Shown piece by piece: positions 46,295 through 56,731 of a DNA stretch of 64,000 bases (its first letter is position 1; each line of letters starts with the position of its first letter). This stretch comes from Byssothecium circinans (lineage: Eukaryota; Ascomycota; Dothideomycetes; Pleosporales; Massarinaceae): positions 243,109 to 307,108 of the forward strand of contig ML976985.1 of the NCBI GenBank assembly GCA_010015675.1, read 5' to 3'. Made by a program: the position numbers and the translations under genes. Below the pieces are notes generated by a model. The model was given only the letters and a program-made list of their open reading frames with translations. It did no database searches and was not told where the DNA came from.

Positions 46295-47050
46295 ATGGGA
46301 TTGAGCAAGAGGTATTGCGTGGAATACGTCGATGGGACGATTGAGTGTTTCCGGGAGGGCTTTTGGTACTCCGAGGTATGCTCCTTCCTCTCCAGCACGC
46401 TCTACACATTCAAATCGAGAACATACGAGAATGGAAAGGCTAACGATAAGACACAGGCGGGCGTAATAGTCAAATGGGCGGTTCTAGCCGCCTTCTTCTT
46501 CTTCTTCACAGCCTGGTTCCTCGGCGGATACATCCACGCAAAGCACAGGTTGAAGAAGGGCAAACCGCTTTTGGCCTATCACCGCGTACGTCCCTCTCCC
46601 CAATCCATCCATCCGCATTCCTCTCTCCCACCCTTCACCACAACCACATACTAACATGGAATGCATATGAACAAGTGGCTGGTATCCTACAGTGACCGCA
46701 GAAAATACGGCCAAACCCAACAAAACGACTTCTCCTTCTACGCCGCGCAACCCTACGGCCAGCCCATGCACCCGCAACACCAGTACCAGCAACGCGCTGA
46801 CGGAACTTGGCCCGAGCCGCCGCCTATGTATACGCCCGGGAAGGAAAATCAGGGCCCGACAGTCGAGATGCCGATGTATGGTGCGCCGCCGCCGCCGATG
46901 GGACAACAGCAGACTGGCGTCGTGGGTGGGTATGGGAATGGCAATGGCAATGGCAATGGCAATGGGGGTGTGGAGGGCCAGCAGGCGCAGTTACCCCCGA
47001 GGCCGCAGAAGGCGGCGGTTAAGAATTTGTTGGCGAGGTTTAGGAAGTAG
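46295..47050 (+). CDS. RCR-type single-pass membrane protein
   Basis: Three exons (46295-46375, 46457-46585, 46676-47050) encode 194 residues. A short N-terminal part with paired cysteines (YCVEYVDGTIECFREGFWY) precedes one membrane span (VKWAVLAAFFFFFTAWFLGG), a basic stop-transfer (HAKHRLKKGK), the conserved LLAYHRW step across intron 2, and a Gln/Pro-rich cytosolic tail with a PPMY motif for a Rsp5-type ubiquitin ligase. Yeast Rcr1/Rcr2 share this plan and act in endosomal sorting and Congo-red/chitin resistance. Intron 1 (81 nt) has a GTATGC donor and CTAAC branch point, but it is a multiple of three without stops, so retention would insert 27 residues. The assignment rests on layout plus the PPxY and YHRW features, so it is moderate. 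Confidence 0.72.
46935..46965 (+). repeat. GGCAAT minisatellite inside the RCR-type gene
   Basis: About five tandem hexamer units (GGCAAT) encode an Asn-Gly dipeptide repeat in the cytosolic tail. It stays in frame when units are gained or lost. Confidence 0.75.
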
Positions 47051-47367
47051 GGTATGGATAAGGAACGTAGGGATGGGGATGGGAGAGGTGGGGAGTAGTG
47101 TTGGGGTAGATGGGGTTGTGTGCTTGGAGTCTTTGCTTCGAGGATGCGTGCATGACTGGATCATGTCTTTTTTTGGATGACAACGCAATGTAACTTCTAC
47201 AGTATGAATACCCACGAAATTTTGAATCCAATTTGCGAAGCGATCTAGTTGAGTGCAACAATAGTATTGTCTAGCAAAATCATGTTGCTCAAAGAGTCTC
47301 CTAGACTCGAGCATCGTATGGGTATATAATATGTCGCCTCCTGTTGTTCATCCTCCTGTCGTGATCC
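47051..47367. other. Convergent 3' intergenic region
   Basis: 317 bp between converging stop codons, holding both 3' UTRs. Nothing else is seen. Confidence 0.5.
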
Positions 47368-48117
47368 TCAATCGATATCCATGGCATCGGGGTCTGCTGA
47401 CGTCGCCGGTATCTCGGGCGTAGCGCTGGCCCTCTCAGGCTCCACTAACCAATTCGCCTGCTTCTCTCTCAGCCTCGCCCTCGTCTCTACGATGGCCTTC
47501 CTGACACTGTCCTGCGCCTCAGGCACGCTCAGGCTGCTCGGCACATTATACAGCACCACCTGGTTATCCAGCGTCGGCTCGGGCTCTTTGGGCTCCGGAC
47601 CTAGTAATACATGTTTCGGTATCTTCGCAAGATGTTTCTCGATGTCCGAGAGGTATATAGGTGTTTCCTCGTCGGACTCTAGATCAGATAGCTCGGCAGA
47701 TAGGTCGTGGATGTAGACTCTATGCGGCGTGTCTTCGACTTGCATGTGGTCGTCTGCTGCTGGGGCAGGCCGTGGCGCTTTCTCGCGTTTCTTGCGTGTC
47801 GCGGGCGTCGCTGGGACGGGGATCGGTTTTACGGGCGCCGTGGGTTTCGCGGCGGCATCTGAGGATCCGGCGACGGGGATGTAGAGGCGCGTGCCATTGT
47901 TGTCGACTGTGCGGTCAGCCTTGACGTCGTAGCTGCGAGGTGCAGACGGGACCGTACCTATGTTAAGAAGATCGAAACGCTTGCTTAGACGCTGCTCCGA
48001 CTCCAGCGAGCTGTCCGCGGCGCGCTTCTTGCCATGGGGAGCGGCGGCGGCAGCGTGAGCGTGATGCTGTCGCTGGAACTGAGAGGTGTCTTGGCCGAAA
48101 GCTACGACCTCCGCCAT
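47368..48117 (-). CDS. Hypothetical protein, probably nuclear
   Basis: Frame of 249 residues from an ATG, or 232 if a 51-nt intron (47907-47957; GTACGG donor, CTGAC branch, CAG acceptor) is removed. The intron is a multiple of three and stop-free, so both forms are possible; splicing gives LLNIVDNNGTRLYIPV, which reads more like a conserved core. Features are a His/Ala-rich N-terminus, KKRAADSSLESEQRLSKRFD, a basic Lys/Pro/Ala linker (TRKKREKAPRPAPA), an acidic middle (LSAELSDLESDEE), and a conserved-looking end (NQVVLYNVPSSLSVPEAQDS) with a charged helix. There is no signal peptide or membrane span. I recognise no named family. It is divergent from the alanyl-tRNA synthetase gene. Confidence 0.7.
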   Translation of the reverse strand: MAEVVAFGQDTSQFQRQHHAHAAAAAPHGKKRAADSSLESEQRLSKRFDLLNIGTVPSAPRSYDVKADRTVDNNGTRLYIPVAGSSDAAAKPTAPVKPIPVPATPATRKKREKAPRPAPAADDHMQVEDTPHRVYIHDLSAELSDLESDEETPIYLSDIEKHLAKIPKHVLLGPEPKEPEPTLDNQVVLYNVPSSLSVPEAQDSVRKAIVETRARLREKQANWLVEPERASATPEIPATSADPDAMDID

Positions 48118-48407
48118 CCGCTAGCAAGTGTTTCTTGTTTCTCAATTCCGTCTCGACTTTTCAAGGAGCTTTTCTTCAATCGTTGCGGCTAGAGAGGGCA
48201 TTCGTCTGTTTCGATGATTGGTGCGTAGGCATTGACGGGCGCGGCGCATTGATATAGTGTGGTTTGCCACGGGCGAAGTTTCTCGAAGCTTGGGCGGAGC
48301 GGAGCGTAAACGGGGACGGGTCTGTTCGTACTGTAAAGAAAGGGAAAGAGGGGCACCGCCGACCGCCTATCGCCGCAGCTCCAGGGCTCGGCACAGCTGT
48401 TTCGTCG
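48118..48407. promoter_or_regulatory. Divergent promoter region, hypothetical gene/ALA1
   Basis: 290 bp between the minus-strand ATG at 48117 and the first ALA1 ATG at 48408. Where transcription starts here decides whether the long alanyl-tRNA synthetase is made. Confidence 0.45.
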
Positions 48408-51400
48408 ATGCGCCTTCGCTCTGTCTGTCTGACTCACGCCGGGCGAGCATCTAAAAGTGCCACCAAGCCAGACGTCCCTCTCCCTCGCGCACTGCAGCTC
48501 CGTCACGGTCCCTATCTTTTGTCTGCAGGCTGCCCCCGCCGTCACCAATCTACCAGGCCTCGTCCGCCACATACCACTCCACCACCACCACTACTACCCC
48601 GCCACGCGACTGGCCTGCGCTCCAAAGCAACCATGGCCCTCCACGACGAGAAGCACGAATGGGGCGCGAAGAGAGTGCGCGACACCTTTCTCGACTTCTT
48701 CAACCAGAAGAATGGTCACACTTTTGGTAGGTTTCCCATTCCATTCATCCTCTACCCCGCATGACTCCTCCAGCCCAGAGCGTGAGCAAGCAGCAATTGA
48801 CAGCAACAGTGCCCTCGTCCTCCGTCGTCCCCCTCTCCGACCCGACCCTCCTCTTCACCAATGCGGGCATGAACCAGTACAAGGCCATCTTCCTCGGAAC
48901 CGTCGACCCCGGCTCCGACTTCGCAAAGCTCAAGCGCGCCGCCAATTCGCAAAAGTGCATTCGCGCCGGCGGAAAGCACAATGACCTCGACGATGTGGGC
49001 AAGGACAGCTATCATCACACCTTCTTTGAAATGCTGGGCAACTGGAGCTTCGGCGACTACTTCAAGAAGGAGGCCATTGGCTTCAGCTGGGAACTGCTCA
49101 CAAAGGTGTACGGCATAGATCCTCGGCGGTTATACGTCACATACTTTGAAGGCTCGGACGACTTGGAACCCGATCTAGAGGCCAAGGAGCTATGGAAGAG
49201 CGTGGGTGTGCCAGAAGACCATATTCTGCCTGGAGACATGAAGGACAACTTCTGGGAAATGGGTGACCAGGGACCCTGCGGGCCTTGCTCGGAGCTACAC
49301 TATGATCTGAGAGAACCAGAGAATGGGGTGTACAGGAACGCTGCATCACTTGTCAATGCAGACGACCCCGAGGTCATTGAAATCTGGAACGTCGTCTTCA
49401 TGCAGTACAACCGCGAGCCGGACAGGTCATTACGGCCACTGCCGAACAAGCACATCGATACTGGTTTGGGATACGAGCGATTGGTGTCAGCATTGCAGGG
49501 CAAAAAATCGAACTACGATACCGATGTCTTCACACCCCTCTTCAAGAGGATACAAGAAATCACAGGCGCTCGGGAGTACAAGGGCAAGTTCGGGGCTGAG
49601 GACGATGGCGGCATCGATACTGCGTACCGAGTGGTCGCTGATCACGTCCGGTTACTCACCTTTGCCATCACCGATGGAGGTGTTCCCAACAACGTCGGAC
49701 GAGGCTACGTCGTGCGCCGTGTCCTGCGACGAGGAGCCCGTTATGCCCGAAAATATTTCCAGGTTGAGATTGGCGACTTTTTCTCCAAGATTGTGCCGAG
49801 TGTGGTTGAGCAGATGGGTGACATGTTCCCTGAGATTCGGAAGAAAGAGTCGGACATCAAGGAGATCCTTGACGAGGAGGAGAAGAGCTTCGCAAAGTCG
49901 CTAGACCGTGGTGAAGTCATGTTCGAGAAATATGCGCAGAAAGCGAAGGCCAAGGGCTCAAACGACCTGCCCGGAGATGACGTCTGGCGGTTATACGATA
50001 CATATGGCTTCCCAGTCGACCTGACGAAGATCATGGCTGAGGAGCGTGGGCTCAACATCAACGACAAGGATGTGGAGGAGGCACAGGCAAAGGCTCGCGA
50101 GGCTAGCAAGGGCGAGAAGAAGGCTGGCGCTGCGCTTGTCAAGCTTGATGTGCACGACCTCGGCGCACTGGAGAACATGCCCGATGTACTCAAGACCGAC
50201 GACACGGCCAAGTACGGTCGGGAGAACATCACCGCCACTATCAAGGGCATATATCACAACAAGAAGTTCCTTAGCAGCACAAAAGAGGTCCCCGAAGGCG
50301 AGCAATTTGGCGTACTGCTGGACAAAACGAACTTCTATGCTGAACAAGGTGGTCAGGAATACGACACTGGAAAGCTGCTTGTAGATGGTGAGGCGGAGAT
50401 CAGCATCGAGAATGTGCAGGTGTATGCTGGCTACGTATTGCACACTGGTTACATCAAGTACGGCGAGTTGTCCGTGGGCAGCGAAGTTATTGCAGAGTAT
50501 GATGAACTACGCCGACACCCGATCCGCAACAATCACACTGGAACTCATGTCCTCAACTACGCGCTTCGAGAAGTGCTGGGCAACGAGATCGACCAAAAGG
50601 GCTCGCTCGTCGCACCAGAGAAGCTTCGATTCGATTTCTCGCACAAGGCTAGTGTCACAGATGCTGAGCTCAAGAAGATCGAGGAGATTTGCACACAATA
50701 CATCCGCCAGAACTCGGAAGTGTTCGCCAAGGATGTCCCTCTTGCTACCGCTCGCGAGATCCGTGGCCTTCGCGCTGTTTTCGGAGAGACATATCCCGAC
50801 CCTGTCCGGGTGGTGTCCGTTGGCGTTCCCGTCGAAGACCTACTTGCAGACGTAAAGAACGAGCAGTGGGAGAAGGTCTCCGTGGAGTTCTGCGGTGGTA
50901 CTCACGTCAAGCAGACCGGTGAGATCAAGGAGCTTGTCATCCTAGAGGAGTCTGGTATCGCAAAGGGTATTCGCCGCATCATCGCCGTAACCGGCCAAGA
51001 AGCATACAATGTGCAGCGCCTCGCCTCCGACTTCGAAGAGCAACTCGTCCGCCTGGAAAAGCTGAAGTTCTCCCCTGAGAAAGAAGCTACCGCCAAGAAG
51101 GTGCAGGTTGAACTCAACCAGCTCAACATCTCTGCGCTCACCAAGTCGCAATTCCGCGACCGCTTCGCCAAGGTGCAGAAGAGTATCCTAGATGAGCAGA
51201 AGACGTTCGCCAAGGCGGATAACAAGAGGGTGCTCGACACTGTGACGAATTTTTTCAAAGTTAATGAGGAGGCCACGTTCCTTGTGCAGAAGGTAGACTG
51301 GAGTAGTAATGTGAGCAAGGCTATCAGTGAGGCGATCAAGACGGTCAGTGCGCCCAAGAGTGCGCTCAAGGAGAAGAGTGTGTATCTCTTTTCTGCGAGC

Positions 51401-51681
51401 CCGGAGGAGGGGAAGGTGGCGCATGGATGTTATGTGTCTCAGGTAAGTCATTCACACACTCGACAAACATTGTAAGGAGCCCATGCTAACATATAAACCA
51501 GCCCTTCAGAGACCAAGGCGCCGATGGTCCTAAGTGGGCTTCCTCGGTCACTCCTGTCATTGGAGGAAAGGCCGGTGGCAAGGCCGGTGCTCCGACTGCG
51601 ATTGGCAATGGTACAATTGCGGACAAGGTTGAGCAGGGTGTTGAGGAAGCCAGGAAGTGGATTGAGGGGTTTAAGCTATGA
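48408..51681 (+). CDS. ALA1: Alanyl-tRNA synthetase, probably dual cytosolic/mitochondrial
   Basis: Class II synthetase that charges tRNA-Ala. Exons end/start at 48726|48810 and 51442|51502 (83- and 59-nt introns). From the ATG at 48633 (context accATGg, strong) the protein is 968 residues: [15 protein letters not shown] (motif 1 region), [45 protein letters not shown], the editing-site HTGTH and CGGTH zinc motifs, and a C-Ala region. The same frame is open upstream to an ATG at 48408 (context tcgATGc, weak), which adds 75 residues rich in Arg, Ser, Thr and Pro with a single acidic residue, starting [19 protein letters not shown]. No ATG in any frame lies between the two. One gene making both compartments' enzymes is known for yeast ALA1, where the longer form uses ACG codons. 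The family is certain; the long isoform is inferred. Confidence 0.93.
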
Positions 51682-53192
51682 GAGCCAAGATTTTAGATGG
51701 TGTTGACGAGGGAATCTGTAAAGGGGTTAGTTGTAGATATGTCTGATGAGATGAGTCCTGTCTCGAAGACGGCTCATCTGCTTCATGGCCGTGTTATCCG
51801 GAACACTTGTACTAAATAGACCATATTATCACACATTCACCTTATAAGGTGCGCCGTGAAGCCAGTGATGTTAATATCGTGACACATGTCTGCTCGCATC
51901 ATTCCTTTCCTTCCACCGTAACACCGAGCTCGAATGTCCCGCCAGAGTGCAAGGGGGCGTTGGGGAGTTGGTTGGCGGATCCGCTGGGGGTGGGGATTTC
52001 GGAGTTTGGGGGCACGTGTCTAGGGAGAAGGGATAGGGAGGAGGAAGAGGAGTTGTTTTTGGGTTTCATTTTTTGAGAGGGATGCGTTAGAGCTTTGTGG
52101 GAATTTGGAGAGGTGTGGGAGAAGGGGTGGGAGGAAGGTCGCAGTTAGGTGATGGGTAAGTTTGGGTTAGTTAGGGAGTGTGGTTGTGCGTGTAATAGGG
52201 TGTTGAAGAGAGGTGCTGCGGCGGAAGGGGGAGAGGAGGTGGGAAGAAGGGAGAAAAAGAAGAGAGTTTTGGGGACGAAATGATGGATGAGGCCTGGCGT
52301 TGGTCGAAGTGTCTCTATACGTTGTGATTTGTAACATTACTATCAAGTGCACTCTTACAGGCAATAATCGCCAACAAACCCCTTCAAGACATCCCCTCTA
52401 CCGCCCAAGCAGGCCCATCGCTCACCTCCCCCGCCAATCCACCACACGAAACTAGCGGTGACATCTTCCCATCCTTCCATAACTAGCCCGCAAACCCCTC
52501 ACTAACCGACGTCTAGGATACTAGCTCTATGCTGGTTGCGTCGTTCCTGACCCCATGGGTCGCGGGCGCGTAGTGCGTAGTGCGTAGTGACCGCCCAAAC
52601 ACCCCTGTTCCGTCTAACAAAGCCGCGAAATCGTGTGGGCAAAAGGCGGTGATTTGAGATTGTGACCCCGCAACACTTTAGAGTGGAGCAGGAGCAAGGC
52701 CGCAGAGTAGCTGGGGGGTGTCTTAGCTATTGGATGAGTGGTAGATAGTGGAGATGGCGTTTTTGGGAGGTGGGCGTAGTGGTTGTGGTTGGTGGTGTGC
52801 ACGTGTTTGAGGTACTTGGGTATGGTATGATAGTGAAATTAGTACTTTGTTATTTTCAAGCTAGACTATATATTAAGTGCAAGAAACAGGTAGTGTTAGC
52901 CTTGATAATGAGGCCTAGAAGTCCTTGCGCTCTATCATTCAAGTTCACTGACGCAGTAATGCGGATAGTAGCGTCTGCGTTGCAACCGCTTTAATGCAAG
53001 CCCTGTGCGCACAAAAAACCAGTACAAACGAGACTCATGAAAACAGGAACCGAAGCGGAGATCCTTACTCAAACTCTCAAGCACAGGATACCCTCCATCC
53101 CGCTAACACTTCGCCATTGCCTCGACAACCCATCAATGCGCTCACCAAACCCTTCCAGTCCCTATCTCTATCCCCCACAATACCTGCACCCC
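51682..53192. other. Intergenic region
   Basis: About 1.5 kb after ALA1. Purine-rich (AG/GGG) and pyrimidine-rich blocks alternate, and open frames are short and low-complexity. A heptamer tandem repeat lies near 52,570. No gene is supported. Confidence 0.45.
52568..52588 (+). repeat. (GCGTAGT)3 tandem repeat
   Basis: Three perfect copies of a 7-bp unit in intergenic DNA. Confidence 0.8.
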
Positions 53193-53664
53193 CTACCCGC
53201 CCATCTGCACACCTCCCTTCCCAAGCCCTTTCTTCCCTAGCCCAAAACTCTCGTACTCCTTCTCCCTCTTCCGCGCCTCTACTTCCTGTGTCTTTTCCTT
53301 CTCGAAGTCCTCCGCGGAACCTGCGAGGGATTCGTGGTCTTTTCTCGAATGCGAGGAAGACGTGAGGCGATGGGCGGCTTTATAGATGGCGGCGCGCATT
53401 CCTGTGGTAGATTTGTTTGAGGAAGCCCTGTGTGAGAGGTCAGTTGGTGAATAGAAATGTGGAGCAGAGACGGATAAGAAGACGAGAAGGAGGAGAGACT
53501 GACTGGTCCTTTCCCTTCGCTAGAGAGTCTGTGGATTCGAAAGAAGGACGAGACTCGGACTGTGACTGAGCTTCGGAATCCATTGGTTTAGCGGAGGTTC
53601 TGGAGGAGTTGCTTAGTTCGCTGCATATTGAGGGATGAGACGATGCTACGAACTCTGTGGGCAT
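53193..53664 (-). CDS. Small two-exon hypothetical protein
   Basis: Two open segments join through a 76-nt intron (53428-53503) in consistent phase, giving about 131 residues from the ATG at 53664. The donor GTCAGT is unusual but fits the U1 consensus partly; the acceptor is CACAG. The N-terminal exon is Ser-rich and acidic. The second exon reads MRAAIYKAAHRLTSSSHS and then a charged helix (EDFEKEKTQEVEARKREKEY) ending in ESFGLGKKGLGKGG. Such a short charged, Gly-Lys-ended protein resembles small conserved hypotheticals of filamentous fungi, but I cannot name it. The start may be a later ATG (MDSEAQ). The opposite strand carries only a Pro/Ser-rich shadow frame. Confidence 0.55.
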
Positions 53665-55476
53665 TTCACTATGCAAGTAGTCCGAGATCCTGTGCGAAGA
53701 ATGAGTTTGAGAGTATCCACAGTGATGAGGGGAAGTGGAGTACGGGAATTGGAAGGAAGACGGCGGTCCGCTTAAGGGGAGATATATACACTGGCGAGGA
53801 GGAGATATCGGAGACTCCTTCACTGTACCCTCTAGCAGTATACTAGCGTTATTTTTGTAATTTGCCGATGATAGCGGCGGTAGTGGTGTGTACGTGAACG
53901 TAATCGTCGCCTGTCTGCAAATCGATCTCAGAGTAGAAGGTGTATGCTACTTCCAGGCTCAATGTTGCATAGTCTCCAGTTTCCGTGTGAGTGATACGTG
54001 TATTGAGTGCTTTGCGATTTAGTGGATTAACCGTAGAATTGCTGTATCGATGGGGAAGTGATGCGTCCTCGACAGCCATGGGCAAGGCAACTTGAACGCG
54101 TGCGTAAGCACACAGACCGATCCACCAAGAGCATGATATATGATCGTACCAATGTGAGACCCCCCAGGGAATGAGTCATGTTGTGGTTACTCATACCTGC
54201 ATCTTTTGTGGCGCTTCCAGCACAAACAGAATAGTCCCGAGGTCGCATCACGGGCCCTGCAGATGCTTCCACAGCATGTATGCATAGGGATTCTTAAGCG
54301 ATACAGAGAAAAACGCTTAATGACTCGAAGAATTTGGAAGTTCTTGGCTTCTTCCAAGACTGATGCCTGCTCATCAGCATACACTGATCTTAAGCCTAGA
54401 CGAATACATGTTTCGTAAGCACACTACGCGTCTCCCGCAAGCTTTTACCCGTCTTCATGTAATTCGAGAAAGCCCATCTCTTACCCATCACACACTTTTC
54501 AAATATGCATAGCCAGCTGCAGCCAGCTCTTGTGGCCTGGTAAGGGCCGCCCTTCAGCCCTTCCGCCCTTTTCATTGGCCGCTCCGGTGTAGTATTAGCA
54601 ATGAAATCGGTGAGAGCTTCGAACCTCACTGTGAATCCAAAGCTTGGTTGAAGAATATTGAACATCAGGCAACAAGTGATGAGGCGGCGGTTCGCAAGTC
54701 GTGAGATACGAGGAACGCGAGTGGGGAAGGTGTAAGCGGGGGATCTGCAACGCCGGTAGGACTTGCCATATCTTCTGGGTGAGCTGGGGCTTTGGATATA
54801 TTATGAGTCTGGGTAAGAATTGAGCCTTTCAACATTTGTGATTGAAGGTCTCGTGCTGAAGGAGGAAGGGTAGTCTTGAAAGCGCGAAAGGAGGTATTAG
54901 AGGTTTTCAATCTCCAACTTAAACTCAGTCTGTGCAACTTTTTGTCTCTTACTTTACAAAAGCCTTTATTTCCTGGCATCTGATGGAGAGTAGTTACGTC
55001 AACAATTTCCGGAGAGAAAACAATAAGAGGGCTTCTATACATGAATCCTGCACTATCTCATCTACATTAGAGGGCAGTATCGTCTATATGACATTAGACC
55101 TGTAACTTGGGCAGTGTGAGTATGACGGACTTCTGATGATTTGTAAGGTGTGGTAGGCCCATCGAATGGTAGATAACAATCGGTATGGAAGGTCGGCTAG
55201 CCAAACAGCATCGTCTATCTCCCTCCCTATATGCAACAGAGCACTCGTAATCAAACAAAAAGGGGTTCATTCTGCCACGACGGAGCGCGCGCAGATATAG
55301 CCTCGATGGTAACACTCCAATGACGCCTTGGTATCGAAAATGCTCGCTCTTGATGCGACACCCGCCCGAAAATGTTTTACAGATCCCTCCTTGACTCCGG
55401 AATTCATGATAGTCGTTATAGAGTGGGACGCGCACGCTTTGTATTGAGTAGGTGCTGACGGTCGGGTGGGTACGGT
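53665..55476. other. Intergenic region
   Basis: About 1.8 kb between the small two-exon gene and the stop of the She3-like gene. Several frames of 60-140 codons occur on the minus strand. One (about 53849-54079) looks somewhat protein-like but has no supporting exon or motif. Nothing is called. Confidence 0.4.
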
Positions 55477-56731
55477 TTAGGTGGGGCTTTGACGCCGTTG
55501 TTGGGCCATCACCCACTTCATCTTGTCCAACGTTTCCTTCAGCTCCCTTGCCAATTTCTCGTTTTCCAGATCCTTCTTTTGTGAAGTGCTGCGCATGCGT
55601 TCGGCTTCTTTGACCAATGCATCAACTTCTTTGCGGTGCTCGCGCTTGTACTCGCCCAAGGCGTCCTCCAGTCTGTTTTCGAGAGCTTTGTGTCGCGGCG
55701 TCTCTTTCGTCAAGGCGTCAGTAACGACTACGTGCCGTTTGATCTGGTCCTCGGACTCGTCGATGCGTCGACTTAGCCCCTTGATGTCCGTGTTGAACCG
55801 TACGAACTTCCTGTCATATCCTTCCTTATTGCGCTTGAACCCGTCTTTCGCAACGCTTAGGTTCGTCTCGGCCATAATCTTCTCCTCGTACGCCTGGGCG
55901 AGTTGCCGTTGCGTATTGGACCGTGTGTCTGACAGCATTCTCAGTGCTTCTTCTGACCGCTGCTCCGCCTGTCTCCTCCGCTGTGCCTCGGCTTCCACTC
56001 GGGCTTCCAATTCTTTGAGTTTCCGATCTTTCCTCTCCAGTGCGCGTGAGTTGGTGGCATTCTCGTATGTTAACCGCTGCAGCTCTCGTTCGGTATCTTC
56101 GGCTCTTGTTCGCGCAGCTGCAACACGCTGGCTGTCGTCCTCCCGCGCAAGCTTTTCCGCCCGGAGCTCTCGCTTTAGCTTCTCATTCTCGGCGGTAATC
56201 TTATCGATGTACTGAGAGGTCTTCGACTGTGTGTTGTGTGTGTTTTGGAGTGTCCATGATGGAGGTGTCGGTGTGGGCTCAGGAGCCATAACCGGGCTAT
56301 CGATTGGGAGAGGACGGGATTTATTTCGGGACGAGGTGATTGAGGGCATGTCAGACTCTGCGGAGACTTCGGGAGCGGCGTCGCCCGCAAGTTCTGGCTC
56401 TTGACTGTTCTCGCGAGAGCCCTGAAACCTGACGTCTAGCAATCCGATTTCAAAATTCAGATCGGGAAGGGCCGGTGCTACGATTGTTCGACACAGTCAG
56501 TATGAGATGCGTAGAAGGATGAAGATGAGAAGGCATGAAGGAAAGTCGAAGTGCGGTGAAGACGATCAGCACACTGCGGGTAAAGGAAGGACATGATGCG
56601 CGTGTGTTTTGGACCGGGGTGTGCAGGGGCCCATGTCAGGTCAGACGGCGCTTACCCGTTGCAGACCTAGGAAGGTTTCCGTACGACTTTCTTGGCTGCC
56701 GAAGCGGGCTATTGCCTGATATCACACACAT
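55477..56731 (-). CDS. She3-like coiled-coil protein
   Basis: Long coiled-coil protein of 358 residues. The main exon (56477-55477) has no ATG near its start and opens with a TAG acceptor in frame with APALPDLNFEIGLLDVRF. A first exon at 56731-56656 begins with ATG, ends at a GTAAGC donor and joins in phase 1 across a 178-nt intron with a CTGAC branch. From about residue 110 the protein is nearly continuous heptad-rich helix (QYIDKITAENEKLKRELRAE, RALERKDRKLKELEARVEAE, FKRNKEGYDRKFVRFNTDI) and it ends in LDKMKWVMAQQRRQ. This resembles Pezizomycotina proteins annotated as 'SWI5-dependent HO expression protein 3' (She3), an mRNA/myosin adaptor in yeast. A shared function in filamentous fungi is uncertain. 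A generic coiled-coil protein is the alternative. Confidence 0.68.

Noticed and set aside
53849..54079. Short minus-strand frame of 76 codons from an ATG
   Set aside because: The residue pattern is protein-like, but it is isolated and I could not connect it to other exons.
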